A DNA stretch of 64,000 bases from CAZPNX01 sp964518765 (GTDB lineage: Bacteria; Edwardsbacteria; AC1; EtOH8). The DNA is taken from the NCBI GenBank assembly GCA_964518765.1, contig CAZFJC010000002.1:62001-126000 (forward strand), given 5' to 3'. Below, piece by piece: positions 19,509-27,846 of this stretch. Both the position numbers and the translations under genes were made by a program. How positions within the stretch are numbered: the stretch's first letter is position 1; each line of letters starts with the position of its first letter. The notes beneath the pieces were generated by a model, which saw only the letters and a list, made by a program, of their open reading frames with translations, searched no databases and was not told the DNA's origin.

Positions 19509-20105
19509 CTATTTCCCCCGGTACTTGGCGCTCAGCGACTGCAGCACCAGGGCGCTGATGGCCTTGAGGCTGTCGAAGACCCCCACCCCCTGGGTGGCTA
19601 TGGCCTCGAAGTGCGGCGCCTGTCGGTAGTTGAGCCCCTTGTCCATCTCGGCCACCGGCAGGATGTTGGGCAGGTCCCGCTTATTGTACTGCATCACCAG
19701 AGGTATCTTGTAGGGGTCCATCCCCAGTGCGGAGAGGTTGTCGCGCAGGTTGGTGACGCTCTCCTTGTTCTCCTGCCACAGGTCCAACTGGGAGTCGGCC
19801 ACAAACACCACCCCGTCGGCCCCCTGCAGCACCAGCTTGCGGGTGGAGTTGTAGAACACCTGGCCGGGCACGGTGTACAGCTGGACCCGGGTCTTGTAGC
19901 CGGCGATCTCGCCCAGGTCCAGCGGCAGGAAATCGAAGAACAGGGTCCGGTCGCGCTCGGTGGCCAGGCTGACCATGGAGCTCTTCTTGTTCTCCGGGAT
20001 CTTGCTGTAAATGTATTGCAGGTTGGAGGTCTTGCCGCAGCGGCCCGGCCCGTAATAGACGATCTTGCAGGTTATTTCCCTCGACGAATAGTTGATCAGC
20101 GACAT
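19509..20105 (-). CDS. mglA: MglA-like Ras-family GTPase
   Basis: 198 residues, the usual MglA length. P-loop GPGRCGKT (19-26), switch region TERDRTLFFDFLPLDLG, the MglA-specific TVPGQVFYNSTRKLVLQG, then FVADSQ and base-recognition NKRD in MQYNKRDLPN. In Myxococcus, MglA-GTP marks the leading pole and controls gliding and type IV pili; MglB-type roadblock proteins act as its GAP. Three roadblock-domain genes lie just upstream, so the whole switch is encoded together. The symbol is by similarity; polarity function in this organism is inferred. Confidence 0.93.
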   Translation of the reverse strand: MSLINYSSREITCKIVYYGPGRCGKTSNLQYIYSKIPENKKSSMVSLATERDRTLFFDFLPLDLGEIAGYKTRVQLYTVPGQVFYNSTRKLVLQGADGVVFVADSQLDLWQENKESVTNLRDNLSALGMDPYKIPLVMQYNKRDLPNILPVAEMDKGLNYRQAPHFEAIATQGVGVFDSLKAISALVLQSLSAKYRGK

Positions 20106-20166
20106 CTTCCGCCCTGATTTATGAATGAGGATGCTTAGGAGCGTCCCAAAAAATACTGTCCGGACG

Positions 20167-20712
20167 TCAGCTGAATAGCTTGGAGAGGGCGTCCTCCACC
20201 GCCTGGTTGAAGTCCGGCATAGCCGGTTCCTCCCTCAGCGGCGACAGGTCGGGGCCGGCCGGCGGCGCCCCCGGGGCCTCCGGCTGCTCGGCCGAGACGA
20301 AGTCGGCTACCACCGCCCCGGCTAGGGCCGGCCCCATTTTGGCCTCGGCCTCGGCGGCGGCGCTGCGCACCAGTCCGACCACCGTTGACTTGTCGAACAG
20401 GTTGGCCAGGATGAAGTGCTCGGCCACCAGGGAGAAGTAGACGTTCCATGATTTGCCCTCGAGGAACATCACCGAGAACTTCTCCTCTCCCACCAGCCGG
20501 GCCAGGGCCTGGGTGGAGTTGAAGATCCCGCCTATCAGGGCCGAGACCGACTGGACGTTGAAGGTGCCGGTGAAGCCGGCCTGGGAGATGAGGTGGCCGC
20601 TCTTGGCCATCAGCAGCACGCAATGGGAGCGCGAGGCCTTGAGGTACGAGGCCAGGCCGCGCTCCACCTCCAGGCTGATCGCCTCCGAGAAAACGTACTG
20701 CACTCCGCTCAT
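20167..20712 (-). CDS. Roadblock/LC7-like protein with disordered tail
   Basis: 181 residues from ATG at 20710-20712; the reading frame stays open upstream but that part overlaps the neighbouring roadblock gene in another frame and is not real. Residues 15-130 have the roadblock fold rhythm (HCVLLMAKSGHLISQAGF, alternating strands, then NLFDKSTVVGLVRSAAAEA). The tail is Pro/Glu-rich and ends in an amphipathic helix FNQAVEDALSKLF that could dock on a partner. 17 bp from the upstream roadblock gene and 61 bp from mglA. Probably a GTPase regulator or scaffold. Confidence 0.75.
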   Translation of the reverse strand: MSGVQYVFSEAISLEVERGLASYLKASRSHCVLLMAKSGHLISQAGFTGTFNVQSVSALIGGIFNSTQALARLVGEEKFSVMFLEGKSWNVYFSLVAEHFILANLFDKSTVVGLVRSAAAEAEAKMGPALAGAVVADFVSAEQPEAPGAPPAGPDLSPLREEPAMPDFNQAVEDALSKLFS

Positions 20713-20729
20713 CGCCCTGGCCGCCCTCC

Positions 20730-21065
20730 CTACAGCACCTTCAGCAGCCGCTCCAGGCTGGCCTTCATCTTGATGGAGATCAGCCCGATGTTGGCCCCCG
20801 GCTCGGCGATGACCGCCAGCAAACACTCCGGGGCGTTGAGGAACAGGACCGTGCCCTCGGCCGCCTGCAGCTGGACCCCGGAGAGCGCCTCCTTGCCGGG
20901 CATGGCCCTGGTTATCTCGCTGCTGATGTTGGCCACCATGGCGCTGATGGTCCTCTCCTCCATCCCCGACATCAGGTTGGAGGCGATCACCAGGCCATCC
21001 AGGTCCACCACCAGGCTGCCGCGGACGCCGGGTATATCGTTGAGCTGGTTGAGTATGTCCTTCAT
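20730..21065 (-). CDS. MglB-type roadblock/LC7 protein
   Basis: 111 residues, a single roadblock/LC7 domain: GVRGSLVVDLDGLVIASNL opening, long central helix, QLQAAEGTVLFLNAPECLLAVIAEPGANIGLI. This is the normal size of MglB and it is the best MglB candidate here, which would make it the GAP for the MglA-like GTPase 0.6 kb downstream. 16 bp from the TPR-roadblock gene upstream. The symbol mglB is not assigned because two other roadblock proteins compete for the role. Confidence 0.88.
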   Translation of the reverse strand: MKDILNQLNDIPGVRGSLVVDLDGLVIASNLMSGMEERTISAMVANISSEITRAMPGKEALSGVQLQAAEGTVLFLNAPECLLAVIAEPGANIGLISIKMKASLERLLKVL

Positions 21066-21081
21066 CTTCTGCCCCTCCGGC

Positions 21082-21900
21082 TCACCTGGCCCCCTGGCCC
21101 CGCACCCGGTCCACCGCCTGCCGGGTGTTGACCGCTACCAGCCCCACCTTGGCCGAGGTCTCGGCCGAGACCAACAGCAGCATGGGGCCGGCTCGGTTGA
21201 GGAAGATCTTCTCCCCGGCGGTGTCGATGACGATCTTCTCCAGCTCGCCCATCCGTATCTTCTGCATCGCCTCCCGGCCGGTCTTGAAGATGGAGACCGC
21301 CAGGGCCCCGGCCGCCTCCTCGTCGGCGGCCGCCTGCGACTTGGGGTCGTAGGCGCTGGCCACCACGAACCCTGACTCGTCCACCAGCAGGCCGGCCATG
21401 ATCTGCGGCGTCTGCACCAGGTCCTGGAGCACCCGGTGGTAGTTGGTCTGCGGGCTGCGCTCCGCCATGGCCGGGGGCGCCGGCTTCATATGATCCAGGA
21501 CGGTTTTAGGCTCTTCCGGCTTGGGGACCTCCTCCGGAGGTTTGGCCGGGATTTCGGCAGCCATGGCTTTCGGGGCCGGGGCCGGCTTGTCCTCGCGGTC
21601 GATTTCACCCAGAAGTTTCTTGGCCGCGGTGTTCTCGGGCTGTACCGTCAGCACCCTGGTCACCTGCTCCCTGGCGCTGCCGAAGTCCCTGGCGGCGAAG
21701 AAGCATTTGGCCAGCACCAGCCTGCCCTCGATATTGTCCGGGTTGTTCTCCAGGCCGGAACGGCAGATCTCGATGGCCTCCGGCAGCAGCCCGTTCTCCC
21801 GGTAGAAGTCGGCCAGGGAGGCGAAGAGCTGCGAGGAGGGGTCGTTCATCAGTTGCTCGGAGGCGCCGCCTTTGGGGCTTAAGGATTCAGGCATCGGCAT
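21082..21900 (-). CDS. TPR-roadblock fusion protein
   Basis: About 272 residues from ATG at 21898-21900 (a TTG one codon earlier is possible). N-terminal two to three TPRs (LFASLADFYRENGLLPEAIE, NNPDNIEGRLVLAKCFFAAR), a Pro/Glu/Lys linker (about 115-155), then a roadblock/LC7 domain (IMAGLLVDESGFVVASAYD, KIVIDTAGEKIFLNRAGP, MLLLVSAETSAKVGLV). It links the TPR theme of the cluster to the GTPase-regulator theme. Lies 48 bp after the DUF4388-TPR gene. Likely binds roadblock partners as a heterodimer. Confidence 0.82.
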   Translation of the reverse strand: MPMPESLSPKGGASEQLMNDPSSQLFASLADFYRENGLLPEAIEICRSGLENNPDNIEGRLVLAKCFFAARDFGSAREQVTRVLTVQPENTAAKKLLGEIDREDKPAPAPKAMAAEIPAKPPEEVPKPEEPKTVLDHMKPAPPAMAERSPQTNYHRVLQDLVQTPQIMAGLLVDESGFVVASAYDPKSQAAADEEAAGALAVSIFKTGREAMQKIRMGELEKIVIDTAGEKIFLNRAGPMLLLVSAETSAKVGLVAVNTRQAVDRVRGQGAR

Positions 21901-21948
21901 CAACCGTTACATTGTTTTCTTGTTAGGCAAAACTGTGGACGACGGCGG

Positions 21949-23199
21949 TCACTTCCTGGCGGGCCTGGCGCTGCGCATCCTCTCCAGCCAGGCCTTGGCC
22001 TCGGCCGGCAGCTGGGCGGACTCCGCCTGTTCCGGCTTTTGGGCCGTCTTGGCGGCGGCCGCCGACCAGGTCGGTTTTCTCTGCTCCAGGCTCTCGGCCC
22101 AGCGCACCGCCAGCCGCACCAGCTCCCGGACCTCTCCAGCCCGGGCCTCGCCGCCGGCATAGGCCAGGAACTTCTCCCAGCGCTCCACCGCCAGCTCCAG
22201 CCTTCCCAGCTTGGCGTAGGTGTAGCCTAAAAGGTAATTGATCTCCGGGTCATGGTCCTGGCCCTGGCTGGCCAGCTTGAACTCCATCACCGCCTCGTCG
22301 TAGGACTCGCTCTGGTAGTAGGCCTCGCCCAGATGTAGGTGGGCGCTGGCATTGTCCGGCTCCTGCTGCAGTATCTTGGAAAACTCGTCGATGGCCTCCC
22401 GCACCTCCCCCTTCCGCAGCCTGGCTACCCCCTCGGCCAGCGGATCTGCCTTGGGGGACTGGACCTCCATCTCCAGCGGCGCCCGGCGCCCGGTGACCCT
22501 GACCAGCCCGGTGGCTATCAGGCCGTAGATGACCTTGGCGGTCTCGAACTCCTCGCCGCCCACCGACTGGATCACCTGGCGGGCCGTCCGCCTCCCGTCG
22601 ATGGAGGCCAGGATCAGCCACTCCTCGGGCTTGATGTCCAGCTTGCCCGAGGTGACGTCCGAGCCCGGCGACAGCACCAGCACCATGTCCAGGTCCGGCA
22701 GGCGGGAGCGGATCTTGGACCACTCGTCCAGCCGCCGCGACACCTCCATGATGACGTTCTCGGTCACCAGAGAGAAGCCCAGCTCCTGGTCGGCCGGCAG
22801 CTCCATCTCCTCGAAGCGGAAGTAGCCGTCGTGCCAGTCCATGATGATGGCCACCACGTCCTCCACCTGGGCCCGCAGCTTCTCCATGACCACGCTCTTG
22901 GGCAGGCCGGCCGTCTCCACCGCCAGGGTGCCCAGCGGCTTGCGCGGCCGTCGGCCCGACTGCTCGGCCAGCAGCGAGTCCACCTCGCCCGGGGAGAGCT
23001 TGCCGTCGCGAACCATCTTCTGGCCCAGCTTCTCCTCGCCCTGCTGCAGGGTGGCCCGGGTGATGTTGCCGTTGGAGAAGAAGACCTGGCCCACGTTCTG
23101 GGTGGAGTCCAGCGTCAGCACCCCCGACTTGCGGGACATGGCCAAAAGCTGGAACAGGTCCATCAGGTTCAGCTCTTTTATGGGGCCTTCGATAGCCAT
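21949..23199 (-). CDS. DUF4388 (PATAN) domain protein with short TPR array
   Basis: 416 residues. DUF4388 at 1-150 (MAIEGPIKELNLMDLFQLLA, VGQVFFSNGNITRATL, DWHDGYFRFEEMELP), winged-helix-like part at about 185-240 (LILASIDGRRTARQVIQSVG), two to three TPRs at 260-345 and a basic C-terminus. Paralog of the gene at 16245-17852 with a shorter TPR region. It begins the GTPase half of the cluster; the preceding 250 bp hold the repeat-flanked DUF cassette end and AT-rich sequence with a weak TTGCAA-16-TATATA promoter candidate (23312-23339). Confidence 0.87.
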   Translation of the reverse strand: MAIEGPIKELNLMDLFQLLAMSRKSGVLTLDSTQNVGQVFFSNGNITRATLQQGEEKLGQKMVRDGKLSPGEVDSLLAEQSGRRPRKPLGTLAVETAGLPKSVVMEKLRAQVEDVVAIIMDWHDGYFRFEEMELPADQELGFSLVTENVIMEVSRRLDEWSKIRSRLPDLDMVLVLSPGSDVTSGKLDIKPEEWLILASIDGRRTARQVIQSVGGEEFETAKVIYGLIATGLVRVTGRRAPLEMEVQSPKADPLAEGVARLRKGEVREAIDEFSKILQQEPDNASAHLHLGEAYYQSESYDEAVMEFKLASQGQDHDPEINYLLGYTYAKLGRLELAVERWEKFLAYAGGEARAGEVRELVRLAVRWAESLEQRKPTWSAAAAKTAQKPEQAESAQLPAEAKAWLERMRSARPARK

Positions 23200-23411
23200 C
23201 TGATCACCGAGTTTGCGTGTTTAAAATTGGAACAGGGCAGGCCATGTCCTTACCAGTTGCCGCTAGTTTATCACAGGTTGCTGTTGTCATTTCACGAGCG
23301 GCGGAAGGCTGTATATACTCTGCGGATGCTTGTTTGCAATCGCCATTGGGGCGCCGTATTGGTTTTTTCCGTTTTGTTTAGTGCTTCGAATTTATATATT
23401 TGGAATTTGCT

Positions 23412-23456
23412 GCGTCATGTCCCCGCCACCTCCTCCCACTGCAGGGCGTCGTTCAT
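23412..23456. repeat. Direct repeat, duplicated 3' end of the TPR gene (distal copy)
   Basis: 45 bp matching 24106-24150 at 39 positions, with an exact 28-bp core (23421-23448). Read on the minus strand it encodes MNDALQWEEVAGT and a stop, a copy of the TPR protein C-terminus, starting at the DUF2442 stop codon (ATGA). Confidence 0.9.
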
Positions 23457-23902
23457 GATTTTACACAACTTCGCACTTTTGTTGCTGTCCTTTTGCGCTG
23501 CATAAACCTTATCCTTTTCGCTCTTTTAACAGCTACCGCCAATGGTTCAGTTCTGCCAAACTTTATGGCACCAGGCTTAAAGCGTGCCTTGTACTCGTTC
23601 AATTTTTCGGCCACCTTGCTAGCATTGCGTATCCCTGGCTTTACCTCCACCCACCTAAGCGGATATTTTTGGGGGTTCTCCAGGTTGTCTATCTCCAGGT
23701 CCACGTCCAGGGCCGGCCAATGCAAGTGTCGCTGATGCAGCAGGCGCACGTTCTTAACCGCTGCCTGTGGCTGCCCTCGGAAATATGGGAAGGTGCGGTA
23801 ATCGAGAAAATGCTCCCGCCCCAGCACCACCAACCATATACCGTGGGGGGTTATGTTCTCAATGCTTGCGGAAATGGCCTTGCCAGGCTTTGACGATCTC
23901 AT
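23453..23902 (-). CDS. DUF2442-family protein
   Basis: 149 residues. The start region PGKAISASIENITPHGIWLV and the following LDYRTFPYFRGQP and HLHWPALDVDLEID motifs are those of DUF2442. The C-terminal ~60 residues are a basic extension (FMQRKRTATKVRS) not typical of the family. It overlaps the DUF4160 gene by 44 bp, a common arrangement for this pair, which is often found in accessory or toxin-antitoxin-like settings. Which partner, if either, is toxic is not known from sequence. Confidence 0.85.
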   Translation of the reverse strand: MRSSKPGKAISASIENITPHGIWLVVLGREHFLDYRTFPYFRGQPQAAVKNVRLLHQRHLHWPALDVDLEIDNLENPQKYPLRWVEVKPGIRNASKVAEKLNEYKARFKPGAIKFGRTEPLAVAVKRAKRIRFMQRKRTATKVRSCVKS

Positions 23903-24101
23903 CCCGGTGTTCCTCTATGGTCTTCTGTATCTGTTTCAAGTCTCGTTTGTTCAATCCGAAACATACTGCCAGCGAAACCTTGGGCTCCAGCCAAAATTTG
24001 GCCTCTCCTTTCTCCCCGGTGACATGAACGTGTATCCTCTTCTCCTCGTTGGAAAGGAAATAGAACCGGTATCCCTTTTCCTTGAATATGGTGGGGCTCA
24101 T
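23859..24101 (-). CDS. DUF4160-family protein
   Basis: 80 residues, full length for DUF4160: SPTIFKEKGYRFYFLSNEE, the RIHVHV motif, GEAKFWLEPKVSLA and LNKRDLKQIQKTIEEH. The RIHVHV/FWLEP pair is the family signature. It starts 5 bp beyond the stop of the TPR gene and is followed by DUF2442. The pair is foreign to the chemosensory operon and is enclosed by direct repeats. Confidence 0.88.
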   Translation of the reverse strand: MSPTIFKEKGYRFYFLSNEEKRIHVHVTGEKGEAKFWLEPKVSLAVCFGLNKRDLKQIQKTIEEHRDEIVKAWQGHFRKH

Positions 24102-24105
24102 AACA

Positions 24106-24150
24106 GCCTCATTGCCCCGCCACCTCCTCCCACTGCAGGGCGGCGTCGAT
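24106..24150. repeat. Direct repeat at 3' end of TPR gene (resident copy)
   Basis: 45 bp that encode the last residues of the 949-residue TPR protein (ALQWEEVAGQ and stop). It matches 23412-23456 at 39 positions; the exact core is 24115-24142. Confidence 0.9.
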
Positions 24151-26958
24151 GGCCTTCTTGGCCTGGAGCTTGACCGTTTCGTCTTTGGCGAACTTCATGG
24201 CCCTCTGCCATGATTCCACCGCGTCCCGCGTCCGGCCCTGGTGCGCCTGGATGCGGCCCCACAGCAGGTGGAGTTCGGCCCGGTCGCCGTGGCTCTCCAG
24301 CAGCTTCCGGCAGACCTCCTCGGCCTCCTGGTACTTCCCGGCCTTGACGGCCACCTGGGCCTGGCCCATCAGGGCCCCGAAGCTCTGGGGGTCGATCTTG
24401 GCGGCGATGGCGAACTCCACCCCGGACTTGTCGTTGACGTTCTGTCTGAGGTAGACGTCGCCCAATGCCAGGTGGGCCTCCAAGTAGCCGGGCTGGTTGA
24501 CGATGGCCTTTCGCAGCTCCTCGGCCGCCTGGTCCAGCTTCCCCTGGCCGGCCAGAAGCTCGCCCAAACGGCAGTAGCCCTGCGGCAGCTTGGGATTGAG
24601 CTTGATGGCTTGGCGGTAGGCCATGGTGGCCTCCTCGGCCTGGCCCTGCATCTCGAAGGCCTGGCCCAGGCCCAGGTAGAGCGGGATGCTCTCTCTGTCC
24701 AAGGTCAGGGCCCGCTCGTACATCTCCTGGGCCCGCTTGAGGGCGCCGCGCCTCAGCTCGATGCCGCCCAGCTCCGAGAGTATGCCCGCATTCTGCGGCG
24801 AGGCCTCCAGGCCGGCCTCCAGCACCTCGACCGCCCGGTCCATCTCCCCCTGGGCCAAAAGCACCCTGGAGAGCTTGATGCGGAATTCTGGGTTGCCCGG
24901 GTCCTGGCTGGTCAGCACCCCGTAGCGCACCACCGCCTCGGGCCACTGGGCGTCCTCGTAGGCCAGGTCGGCTAGGGCCTGAAGGGCCGGCAGATTCTGC
25001 GGCTGCTGCTCCAGGATGCTTTTGGCCCTCCGTCTGACATCTTCCTTCCTGCCCTCGGACTTTGCCTGGAGCATGGCCTCGATCTCGTCCTTTACCGACG
25101 CCGGCCTGGCCAGAGGTGCGGGATGGGCCGAAACCTCGGCCTGACCCCTGCCCTGGGCTTGGTCCTCGGGCCGAGTCGAGCGGCTGTCTAAGGGCTCGTC
25201 CTTGATTCTCCTTTCCTGAGCGGAGTCGAAGGAATGGCCCTCAACCCTTGATCCTTTTCCCTCCTCCCTTGCCCCGGACGTCTGAGACCTGATGGCCGCC
25301 TCCTCCAGCACTCCGCCGAAGATGTCCTCGGAGACGGTTGAGCCTCGCTCCTGACCCGAGCCCTGCCACTCTTCGAGCACCAAGAGGTCCGGGTCGTCCA
25401 CGTAGAAGTCTATCCCCAGCTTGAAGGAGCCGCCGCTGTAGCGGCTTTTAAGCTCCATGGCCTTCTTGGTGGCGGCCAGGGACTCTTGGTATCGCTCCAG
25501 GGCCGAGAGCACGAAGCCGCGGTTGTACCAGGCCTCGGCGAAGCCAGGGTCCAGCCGGATGCTCTCGTCGAACTCGGCCAGGGCCTTCTCGTACTGCCGG
25601 CGCTTGAGCAGCAGCAGTCCGATGTTGTTCCGGGCCAGGGCCGAATGCTGGTTAAGCGACAGCACCTTCTGATACTCCATCATGGCCGCCTCATCCTGCC
25701 CCCTCTTGGCATAGATCAGCCCCAGGTTGAAGTGGGCGTCGCCGTACTCCACCATGATCTCCAGCGCCCTTTTGAGCGACTCCACCGCCTGCTCCTCCTG
25801 CCCCAGGTAGAAATAGGCTATCCCCAGGTTGTTGTGGGCAAAGACGTAGTTCGGGTCGATCTCCAGCGCCCGCTGGTACCATTTGACCGCCTCCTCCACC
25901 TTGCCCATGCGGTGGTTGGCCAGGCCGGTGTCGTTATAGAGCTTGGCGTTGCGGGGCTCGAACTCCAGGGCCTGCTGGTAGGCCGCGGCCGCCTTCTGGT
26001 TCTGGCCCATGAACAGGTAGATCTCGCCCACCTCCTTGTGGATGATGCGGTCCTCGCCCTCGGCCGCCAACGCCTGCTCGAACTCGCGCAGCGCCTGCTT
26101 GAAAAGGCCTTTGCGGCGGAAGCCCATCCCCAGGTTGTAGTGGGTCATGAAGGCGTCCGGCGACACCTCGGGCTGGTCCTCCAGGTGCCGCTTGATCTCG
26201 GTCAGCAGGTCCTGGCTGTAGTACTCGATGCCCAGGTTGGCCTGGGCCTTGGCGTAGTTGGGATTGAGGGCGATGGCCCGCTTCGATTCCTCGATGGCCT
26301 TCTGCAGCAGGCCCTTCTCTCCGTAGGTGAAGCCCAAAAGGAAGTGGGCCTCGGCGCCGTCGGGGTTGATCCTGATGGCCGTCTCCAGCTCGTGGATGGA
26401 CTGATCCAGAAGCCCCAGATTGTAATGGATCTCCCCCAGGGCGGTGTGGATGACGTAGGAGTCCGGGGCCAGCTTCAGGGCCTCCTGGTAGACCTCGGCC
26501 GCCTCCTGGAACCTGCCGTGCTGCTTCAGGGTCAGGCCCAGGTAGAGGTGGGCCAGCAGGTCCTGGGGCTTTAGCTTGAGGACCTTGCGATAGGCCTTGG
26601 CGGCCGCCTCGTACTGGCCGGTATTGCGCAGGGCCTCGGCCAGGCGGAAGAAGGACGGGGCGTCCGGGGTGGCCCGCACCTGGGCCTCGGCCTGGGCGAT
26701 CTCGTCCTGGTAGTGTCCGCTGCGCCGGTAGACCACCTCCAGGTTGTGCCTGGCCAGCACGTTGTGGGGGTCTATCTCCAGGGCTTTCTGCAGTACCTCC
26801 ACCGCCTCGGGGTACATCCCCTTGTTGTAGAGGACCACCCCCAGGTTGTTATGGGCCGAAGCGTCTCCGGGGTCGATCCGGGCCCGGAAGCTGCGTAGGA
26901 TCTGCTGCTCCTCGGGGCTGACCACCGGCTGACCTGATATGTTCGTTCCGCTGTCCAT
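24109..26958 (-). CDS. Large TPR-repeat scaffold protein
   Basis: 949 residues with roughly 20 TPR units in two blocks (about 20-540 and 640-940), each with the A-xx-Y-xx-A-xx-LxP pattern, such as MYPEAVEVLQKALEIDPHNV. Between them lies a disordered linker (about 545-640) containing SFDSAQERR and DSRSTRPEDQAQ. No signal peptide or catalytic motif. It follows cheC by 89 bp in the same direction and likely scaffolds the chemosensory proteins. Its C-terminus is where the DUF4160/DUF2442 cassette is joined; the resident copy still encodes a normal-looking end. Confidence 0.92.
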   Translation of the reverse strand: MDSGTNISGQPVVSPEEQQILRSFRARIDPGDASAHNNLGVVLYNKGMYPEAVEVLQKALEIDPHNVLARHNLEVVYRRSGHYQDEIAQAEAQVRATPDAPSFFRLAEALRNTGQYEAAAKAYRKVLKLKPQDLLAHLYLGLTLKQHGRFQEAAEVYQEALKLAPDSYVIHTALGEIHYNLGLLDQSIHELETAIRINPDGAEAHFLLGFTYGEKGLLQKAIEESKRAIALNPNYAKAQANLGIEYYSQDLLTEIKRHLEDQPEVSPDAFMTHYNLGMGFRRKGLFKQALREFEQALAAEGEDRIIHKEVGEIYLFMGQNQKAAAAYQQALEFEPRNAKLYNDTGLANHRMGKVEEAVKWYQRALEIDPNYVFAHNNLGIAYFYLGQEEQAVESLKRALEIMVEYGDAHFNLGLIYAKRGQDEAAMMEYQKVLSLNQHSALARNNIGLLLLKRRQYEKALAEFDESIRLDPGFAEAWYNRGFVLSALERYQESLAATKKAMELKSRYSGGSFKLGIDFYVDDPDLLVLEEWQGSGQERGSTVSEDIFGGVLEEAAIRSQTSGAREEGKGSRVEGHSFDSAQERRIKDEPLDSRSTRPEDQAQGRGQAEVSAHPAPLARPASVKDEIEAMLQAKSEGRKEDVRRRAKSILEQQPQNLPALQALADLAYEDAQWPEAVVRYGVLTSQDPGNPEFRIKLSRVLLAQGEMDRAVEVLEAGLEASPQNAGILSELGGIELRRGALKRAQEMYERALTLDRESIPLYLGLGQAFEMQGQAEEATMAYRQAIKLNPKLPQGYCRLGELLAGQGKLDQAAEELRKAIVNQPGYLEAHLALGDVYLRQNVNDKSGVEFAIAAKIDPQSFGALMGQAQVAVKAGKYQEAEEVCRKLLESHGDRAELHLLWGRIQAHQGRTRDAVESWQRAMKFAKDETVKLQAKKAIDAALQWEEVAGQ

Positions 26959-27047
26959 CGGATCGCTTGTCTGGCTGACTGTCCGCTATTTGCTATTCAA
27001 AAATCACCGCCAACCACTCTCCGCCCGCTCGTCCCTTATCCCTTGAC

Positions 27048-27665
27048 TCATCCCAGATGTATCGCCTTCAGGATGACCTCCAGCGAGTCCGGGTCCGGCA
27101 GCAGCAGGAAATAGCCGTTGAGCACCGTGTCCTTCTCCACGAAGCGGAACTCGGTCTCGATGCAGAAGACCACCTCCTTGTCCGAGCCGAAGTCCAGGGA
27201 CACCGCCTGCAGCACCGCCGAAGCCATGTCCACCGTCATGCTGGGAACCGAGGGCACCATCACCAGGCCCAACAGGTCGCCCAGGGCATTCATGTAGGCG
27301 CAGGTCAGGACGTTGGACACCTCCTTCATGGCGCTCTCCTCGATCTCGGTGAACGCCTTGGTGGTGTCCAGAGGCCGGTGCAGCAGGCAGTCGGCCAGGT
27401 GCCAGGCCGCCTCCTGGGGAAACATCAGCAGGGTGCGGCCGGTCATATCGCCCAGAAAGTAGATGAGCACCCCGGCCACCGCGTCCTGCGGCCTGGCCAC
27501 CATCTCGAACACCTTCTCGATGGGGTTGATCCTGATCACCGGCACGTTGACCAGCACCTTCTCCCCGGTGAGCTCCGACAGGGCGGTGGCCGCGTGGCAG
27601 GCCCCGATGTTGGCCACCTCCTTGAGGGCGTCCATCTGTATGGCGCCGAGTTTGGCGATCTCCAT
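27048..27665 (-). CDS. cheC: CheC-type CheY-P phosphatase
   Basis: 205 residues, ATG preceded by AAGGAAGGGACGAGG. Both CheC active-site motifs (D/E-xxx-E-xx-N ... P) are present: the first in DALKEVANIG (Asp12, Glu16, Asn19), the second in ESAMKEVSNV with MVPSVP after it. It dephosphorylates CheY-P and pairs with CheD. No CheZ or CheX is present in the window, so this is the visible CheY-P sink. Confidence 0.94.
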   Translation of the reverse strand: MEIAKLGAIQMDALKEVANIGACHAATALSELTGEKVLVNVPVIRINPIEKVFEMVARPQDAVAGVLIYFLGDMTGRTLLMFPQEAAWHLADCLLHRPLDTTKAFTEIEESAMKEVSNVLTCAYMNALGDLLGLVMVPSVPSMTVDMASAVLQAVSLDFGSDKEVVFCIETEFRFVEKDTVLNGYFLLLPDPDSLEVILKAIHLG

Positions 27666-27846
27666 GATCCTCGTCCCTTCCTTGCGGTGCTATATTATTT
27701 TGGCCTTAGTACTATTCGTCTCTCAGTGGCCGACGAATCCAAAATACCGATTTAGAAATTCGAAACAGGGTTGCTGAGTTAATGGCTCTTGTTTTCGTCG
27801 TTTGCTTCGAACTTCGGATTTGGGATTATGGGTTACCTTAGGCGCG
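27666..27846. other. Intergenic segment with ATTCGAA-like words
   Basis: 181 bp between cheC and cheA. It holds several near-copies of AAATTCGAAAC / TTCGAACTTCGGATT (27755-27825), the type of low-complexity filler seen dispersed in some uncultured phyla. No ORF. It may weaken coupling of cheC to cheA. Confidence 0.4.
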
